In this document: positions 59,262 to 64,000 of the stretch, piece by piece
How the letters are laid out: every line of letters begins with the position of its first letter
How positions within the stretch are numbered: the first letter of the stretch is position 1
DNA from: Varroa destructor
Taxonomy: Eukaryota; Arthropoda; Arachnida; Mesostigmata; Varroidae
Assembly: GCF_002443255.2 (NCBI RefSeq)
Contig: NW_019211455.1
Coordinates: 20,435,126-20,499,125, forward strand
Direction: 5' to 3'
Length of the DNA stretch: 64,000 nucleotides
Program-made: the position numbers and the translations under genes
Notes under the pieces: model-generated
Told to the model about the DNA's origin: nothing
Database searches by the model: none
The model's input: only the letters and a program-made list of their open reading frames with translations

Positions 59262-59714
59262 TTAGCTCAATCTTTTGGGTCCTTTACTTTGTTGACTGGT
59301 GACGCTAGCGACAATCTCCGCTCGCTCGATCTTGCTATTCAGCAGCAAGGAGTTCACGCCCCAATCAAGAGACCTCCGGCGTTCACGTGCCTGACGTCGT
59401 TTAGCAGCTTTCGTTACAGATTGACTTCTCAGATACAGGCCACCCGGCAAGGAAAGTTCAGTCGTACTACGGTGAGTGATGGAGTGACAGGAAAACTGGG
59501 AGTACCCTAGGGTTGTTTGATAAAGCTCGGTTCTTTCTAGAACCAAATACAGCGAGAAGAGAAAAGTGACAGCGAAATAGTGAACAACAAATAGAAATAG
59601 ACGAACAGGAACGGGGGATATGTGTTTGCGCATCTCTTCATTTGTGCCTTTGAATACGCGTATGACGAAAGCAAAGCAGTATAAAATACGTCCGTGCTTG
59701 TACTTAGGAAACAT
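59262..59714 (-). CDS. Candidate ORF, 150 aa, one membrane segment and basic tail
   Basis: Minus-strand ATG to TAA. After a short basic N-terminus (MFPKYKHGRI) there is a strong hydrophobic segment near residues 37-59 (VRLFLFVVHYFAVTFLFSLY), long enough to span a membrane. A Ser/Thr-rich middle and a strongly basic stretch follow (KAAKRRQARERRRSLDWG), then a polar end. Codons ending in C or G are about half. No known family is recognised. Length is near the chance maximum for the window, and same-strand and opposite-strand frames overlap it. Confidence 0.24.
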   Translation of the reverse strand: MFPKYKHGRILYCFAFVIRVFKGTNEEMRKHISPVPVRLFLFVVHYFAVTFLFSLYLVLERTELYQTTLGYSQFSCHSITHRSTTELSLPGGLYLRSQSVTKAAKRRQARERRRSLDWGVNSLLLNSKIERAEIVASVTSQQSKGPKRLS

Positions 59715-59866
59715 AAAGTCATGGAATGAGTGCCGGCTGCGGTACTTGCAGCCCCCCGTCGGCCCCGTAGATTATCGTATCCTTCTGATTCCTTTTTATC
59801 TTATGAGGAAACGGCAACTTGGACAGAAAGAACCAATCCCACACAGCAAGTAACCTAGTATGATGC

Positions 59867-59897
59867 ACATATACATATATACGTATATACATATACG
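59867..59897. repeat. CATATA/GTATAC alternating purine-pyrimidine tract
   Basis: An imperfect repeat of ACATATAC-type units, largely self-complementary around TATATACGTATATA. It is prone to cruciform or Z-like structure and to polymorphism. Confidence 0.65.
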
Positions 59898-59949
59898 ACA
59901 TAAAGAAAAAACACTGAGGAGATACGCTTTGCACAGAAGACAACAGTAG

Positions 59950-62900
59950 CCCTCATTCAAACGTCATATAATAGTAGCAGCAGGAGCGGAATTAATGCCT
60001 TCTCCATGGGAACTCTCCTGCCCCGTATTGCCATTACGACAGCGGCATGCTAACGCTTGTCCCATCGCTTCTAAACGAAAATGCTTGCGGCATCTCTACT
60101 AGCTAGCTAGAAAACAACAGAAATAAATATACCTGGATAAGTAAGAGGTTTTATAAGAGAGAAATATGAAGGCAAAGATTTACCACTATAATGGACGACG
60201 GACAATGCTGTATTCGTTTATCCACCAACAGCACGATTCATGGGAAGGGAGTGCGCGCCTAGGACCGTATATGAACGTCAAGACGGCCTAGATTTCTGTC
60301 CCACTTAGTCATACGTATCCTGCACGGATCACTACATTAACAATGTCAAGCCATGACAGAGCAGCGAAACCGTCACGGTACCTGCGACAAGGGTACAATG
60401 GCCGCGCAAGTCAGATACAGCCGGTCTGACTACGAATACCTTATTTTTGGACGTATTATAGAACGCGAATAAAGAAAAGAAGCCCAGATAACAATTACTA
60501 GGTGTGCAACCGATTTAATAAAATATGATTTTTAGATAGGTCCCAGAATATGTTAAGAACTAAGAGAATTAATTCTAAACCAATTGTTTCAGCGATATGT
60601 TACTATTGAACTGTCCCTACTCACTAAAAGGCTTGGTGCGTATTGAAATTCGTTAAGGGCTTATTAGAGTTTCCATTTCTTCGTGCTGTTGGTCCCTTTT
60701 CGCATAAGATCTTATTTTGTATACAACAATGCTTACAACAAGCAAGATCTACAAACTCAGTTAGAGGCAATGATAGGAGGACACAGCGCAAACGAGCATA
60801 AACGTTACATAGTCATAAAGAGGTTCAAGCAAAAGAATCACAAAATGCGATTTCTATCTAATTAACACCAGCAATGCTACAGCCCTGCACAAGATATTTT
60901 CCTATTCCTACATCAATGTGGCTTTCGTTACATAGTTTTCGGTCGTGGTCAACCGATAGGCTGCCGGTCTTCGGACGTCTTGCTATCGGTTTTACTGCCT
61001 CGCAAACAAAAGCAGACGAGTGTCCACGAAGCGCCAAAATGAGTATTAATACCATATGGACGGAACTTCTCTCCTTTTCCTCCTCGCTCTCCCCTCGCCC
61101 CTTCCAATTCGTTCCTTTCTAGTTCAGGCACGCATTTTCGTCTTTATTGGTCTTTTGTACTTTTCTATCGGACAACAGAAGCCAGTTATTCAGTCCAGTG
61201 TTGCGGAGCTGTTGCTGTCGTTGACGTTGCTTAAACCGGTCTTTGTTACTGCGGCGTTTGTCGTCGTCGCGGTTGTTATTCTTTGACGACCAGCAACGCG
61301 GCACAGGCGGCAGGTCACATCTCGTTAGCTTGTAGATAGCTTTAGTGACAATAGTAGCCGCAGTAGTACGAGGTGGCAATGCTGAAGCCGTTGTTTGCCG
61401 CCAAGCATTCGCGACTAGCGGAATGGGTGCTTTGTGTACCTCGCGATGATCAAGAGCAGCCCTGACGGTGGTGGATGGTTAACGGCTAGAGGCTGGCTGA
61501 CACACTGGCCAATGTTATCGTCCTGTTCCTTTTACTTTCGGTGGGCCTAGCTGACCAATCAAGACGGTCTAGAAGCAAGCAGGAGGCTTCCTGCTGCCGC
61601 TGCTTCTGCTGACCATTGATAATTAGCCCGACTTCAGCCCGCTGCATCAAACCTAGCTGACCAAATCGTCCATCGAGCTTTGAATGGGTACGAATTCTTA
61701 CAGTAAGTACAGAAATATTTCTACCATTTTGGTCTAAACTTAATAGCTATACGATGTAAACGAGATGAAAGGTATAAAGCACGTGCGCTGTGGTAATCAA
61801 AGGAGCCAGCCCAAAGACTAGCGGCAACAAAACACAAAGAACATCATAAAGTAGAAACAGTTATGTTACTCATAAATATTACCCTGCAGCTACGCGTCTT
61901 TTTGCTATTTCTGTTCCTTTCAATGTTAGTCATAAACTAACAGATTTGCGCAGGAATACTCAAAAGTGGTGTTCCCCCAGTTCACCAAACGCGTCTGCTA
62001 GACCATAATAAAAGTGCCACATCACGGCATAAACTATAATAGCTGGCATAGGCCATTACCGAATTTACGAAGGGCCTTTGGAATTCAATCGGCTTATTTC
62101 TTTTGAATGAACATTTGATCGGGGAAATTATCTTTTTTTTTTTAGAAACGAATAACCCTATTAATATTATATAAGAGGGAAGGGAGACTCACACACCATC
62201 GGTATGTTTCTTTGTCCTGAGTACGGAGGGCGGCACGAGTCTCACAAAAATACATAAATCTGATAAAATTTTACCTAAGGCATGTCAGATGCGGTAGCGT
62301 TTGTATTAGTCTCAACTTTTACTTCACAACTTCACTTCACAGCTTAAATATACACGCCAGCACCGCCGCAAGCACGATTTTTATGAAAATCATATACCGA
62401 TTATTACAAGGTCAACTTCCTGTGAAACTACTATTTCCTAGCCATGTTTCTACTATCATTACCGTGTCAATGCTGCAGATCAAAGTCACAAGCATCTTTT
62501 TGAGTAATTTAGCGTACATTAATGAATATTCGTTTTAAAACGTCATGACCTAGTCAGTTTGGTTAGATGAGGGCGTCGGTAACCAAAGTGGGTGTTTAAG
62601 GAAACGGGAGTGAAGGAAAGTTTAATTAAGCAGACATTATTGGCGGTACACGTCGAGGTAGATGCCGTACATGATGGGCGAAAAGTAAATAGAGAAAACG
62701 AAAAGACATTACGAGAACAATTGGTTATCTAAGAAGTATGCAAGAAGCGCAAGGAACGGCAAGACAGACTCCTGACTCACTTTATTCACTCAACAACGAA
62801 TTTTACATCCTGACACCTGGCGGTTTCACCAGCTATTGATTTAGTTGCCTGCGTAGCACCATGTTTATTAAAATAGACATCTTTGTCGCGTATAAAACGG

Positions 62901-63030
62901 GAATTGCGCTACTTAGATAAGAGAAATCACGAAAGAACACTGCAGAGTGTTGGAACCTAACCAACATTATCTGATTGGAATACTAGAAATCTAGTCAATG
63001 ATTAGAACACCGATGTTCTAAAAAAACTAA
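59950..63030. other. No firm gene
   Basis: Frames of 60-86 codons occur around 60.9-61.4 kb on both strands, in a GC-richer patch with GTTGTC/GTCGTC runs whose translations are Gln/Arg/Asn or Val/Leu-rich. These look composition-driven. A T10 run lies at about 62,131. No repeat or RNA gene was identified. Confidence 0.35.
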
Positions 63031-63039
63031 GATATTTCC

Positions 63040-63190
63040 CGTCCAATATTTATGCTGTTCGGCATTACTTCAGGCGTTCTTCTCTCGACACGAAACGCAG
63101 GGTGTTTCAGCCCGGATTTGACTCTAGACCACTATGTCCTTCAATGTCCTTAAATGTAGCCGAACACGTTACTCGCCGCGCTATCCCAGA
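63040..63190 (-). mobile_element. tRNA-derived SINE-like repeat, copy 4
   Basis: CGTCCAATATTTATGCTGTT then CGGCATT aligns with CGTCCGATATCGCTGTTAGG and CATT of the 49.8 kb copy with a small insertion. Further right, GACACGAAACGC matches GGCACGAAGCG, and CCCGGATTTGACTCTAG (63,111-63,127) matches CCCGGATTCGAACCTAG. Motif order and spacing are conserved. The A-box end near 63,180 (CGCTATCC) is decayed. Orientation is minus, as for the other copies. Confidence 0.6.
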
Positions 63191-63199
63191 AACAAAATC

Positions 63200-64000
63200 A
63201 GCCACACAGTATTTCCGCGGTGGTATTCGCGATCGGCGTTGTTGTGTTGCTCGTATTGCCGATAGTGGGCCGAAGGTTCAGTTAGCTTTATTTCCGTTGT
63301 AATTGCTCAAGATCCTGTCATGTAGAACTTACGAGGTGCGCTTAGGTTAATAAGATCATCTCTTTTCGCAACAATGTGTTTAAACGCATAATTGTCTGCA
63401 GTAGCGTTCATAGGCTTTGAGTTTTTTGTCAACTGTCTTTCGTTTAACGTGCACACGACTCCGTTCTGCACTAATGCCCGAGCGGGTGCATAACCTAGTA
63501 ACTGTAGTTAGTAACCATAACTGTAGTATTTGCACGCGACGGGGATATTACCAGGCCAAGTATTTGAATGTGGCAGCAATTGTGAGCGTCTTCATCGTGT
63601 AGTCGGCGAACATGAGGAAATGAAGTATGACGACTTCGATTTGCCTGTCGTGGCGTTCTACCAGCATAAAATTGCATAGGGTTTATATACGCAGTCTGCG
63701 TCAAAGAACAAAAGTAGAATCAAGGCAGGATCGCAGCATGTCCATTTTAAGCAAATATAAGTATGTCAGATTTTAATAAAAGCTTTACTGGGGCAATGCT
63801 ATGCAGACAGCAGCTCTATAAAGGCTAAATTTAGAATCCGAAGTTATCTCTGAGTGTATCTTCGCAGGTATAAGTTCACAGCATGGCGTAATAGCTACAT
63901 TGACGCCAGGTTATTAGTAATTAGCGCGGTAGATTTACTTAAATGTAAGAAGCTTTCGTGGTCTTTGAATATGTTCGTGCAGTATTTCGCCCGAAAGCGA
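63200..64000. other. No gene recognised
   Basis: Only 60-70 codon frames are present. No further signal was identified before the window ends. Confidence 0.4.

Noticed and set aside
60396..60440. tRNA-Arg-like stretch (GGTCTGACTACGAAT)
   Set aside because: No B-box downstream and the anticodon stem does not close.
61119..61379. Gln/Asn/Arg-rich minus-strand ORF
   Set aside because: Composition follows GTTGTC/GTCGTC runs and the frame starts at TTG.
1..64000. CRISPR arrays, prophage, operons, rRNA or complete transposons
   Set aside because: No regularly spaced repeats, no co-directional gene strings and no recognisable transposase or rRNA anywhere in the window.

Overview
This window looks like non-coding to sparsely coding DNA from a eukaryotic nuclear genome, most likely an invertebrate animal. 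No reading frame exceeds about 150 codons. There are no tightly packed same-strand genes, ribosome binding sites or operons. Base composition swings between AT-rich stretches and short GC-richer islands. The window carries scattered simple repeats (TA, GA, TTG, CTG, TATC, GGCA) and several degraded copies of one short interspersed element with tRNA-type promoter boxes. CpG is common throughout, which argues against a vertebrate-like methylated genome and fits an arthropod or other invertebrate; a mite or tick is a guess. I recognise no gene with certainty. With stop codons about every 17 codons, a handful of 100-150 codon frames is expected by chance in 64 kb on two strands, so every coding call is a candidate with deliberately low confidence. 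Calls are ranked by splice signals, codon-position composition and protein-like content.

Layout. 1-2.1 kb: a GC-richer island with a C-rich tract and one exon candidate. 2.1-11.5 kb: AT-rich, few signals, two small hairpins. 11.5-13.6 kb: one repeat copy followed by three long open stretches on the + strand. 13.6-19.9 kb: mostly empty, with small ORFs and two strong hairpins. 19.9-20.8 kb: a GC-richer island with four staggered open frames, one behind an excellent splice acceptor. 22.35 kb: a compact 99-base branched inverted-repeat structure. 23-32.2 kb: quiet sequence with short exon candidates on both strands. 34.6-36.8 kb: a GC-rich island with the best codon-position signal in the window, just upstream of a possible 40-base exon reading like the start of a DEAD-box helicase. 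37-43.9 kb: AT-rich, with two ORF candidates at its end. 44-50 kb: two repeat copies and an exon candidate with both splice signals at 47.7 kb. 52.5-61.6 kb: several GC-richer islands with ORF candidates. 63 kb: a fourth repeat copy.

The firmest results are the four-copy dispersed repeat family, the perfect inverted repeats at 14.77, 19.50 and 22.35 kb, and the microsatellites. I found no operon, CRISPR array, rRNA, intact tRNA or complete transposon. I see no evidence for a novel multi-gene system; the most unusual object is the branched element at 22,350-22,448.
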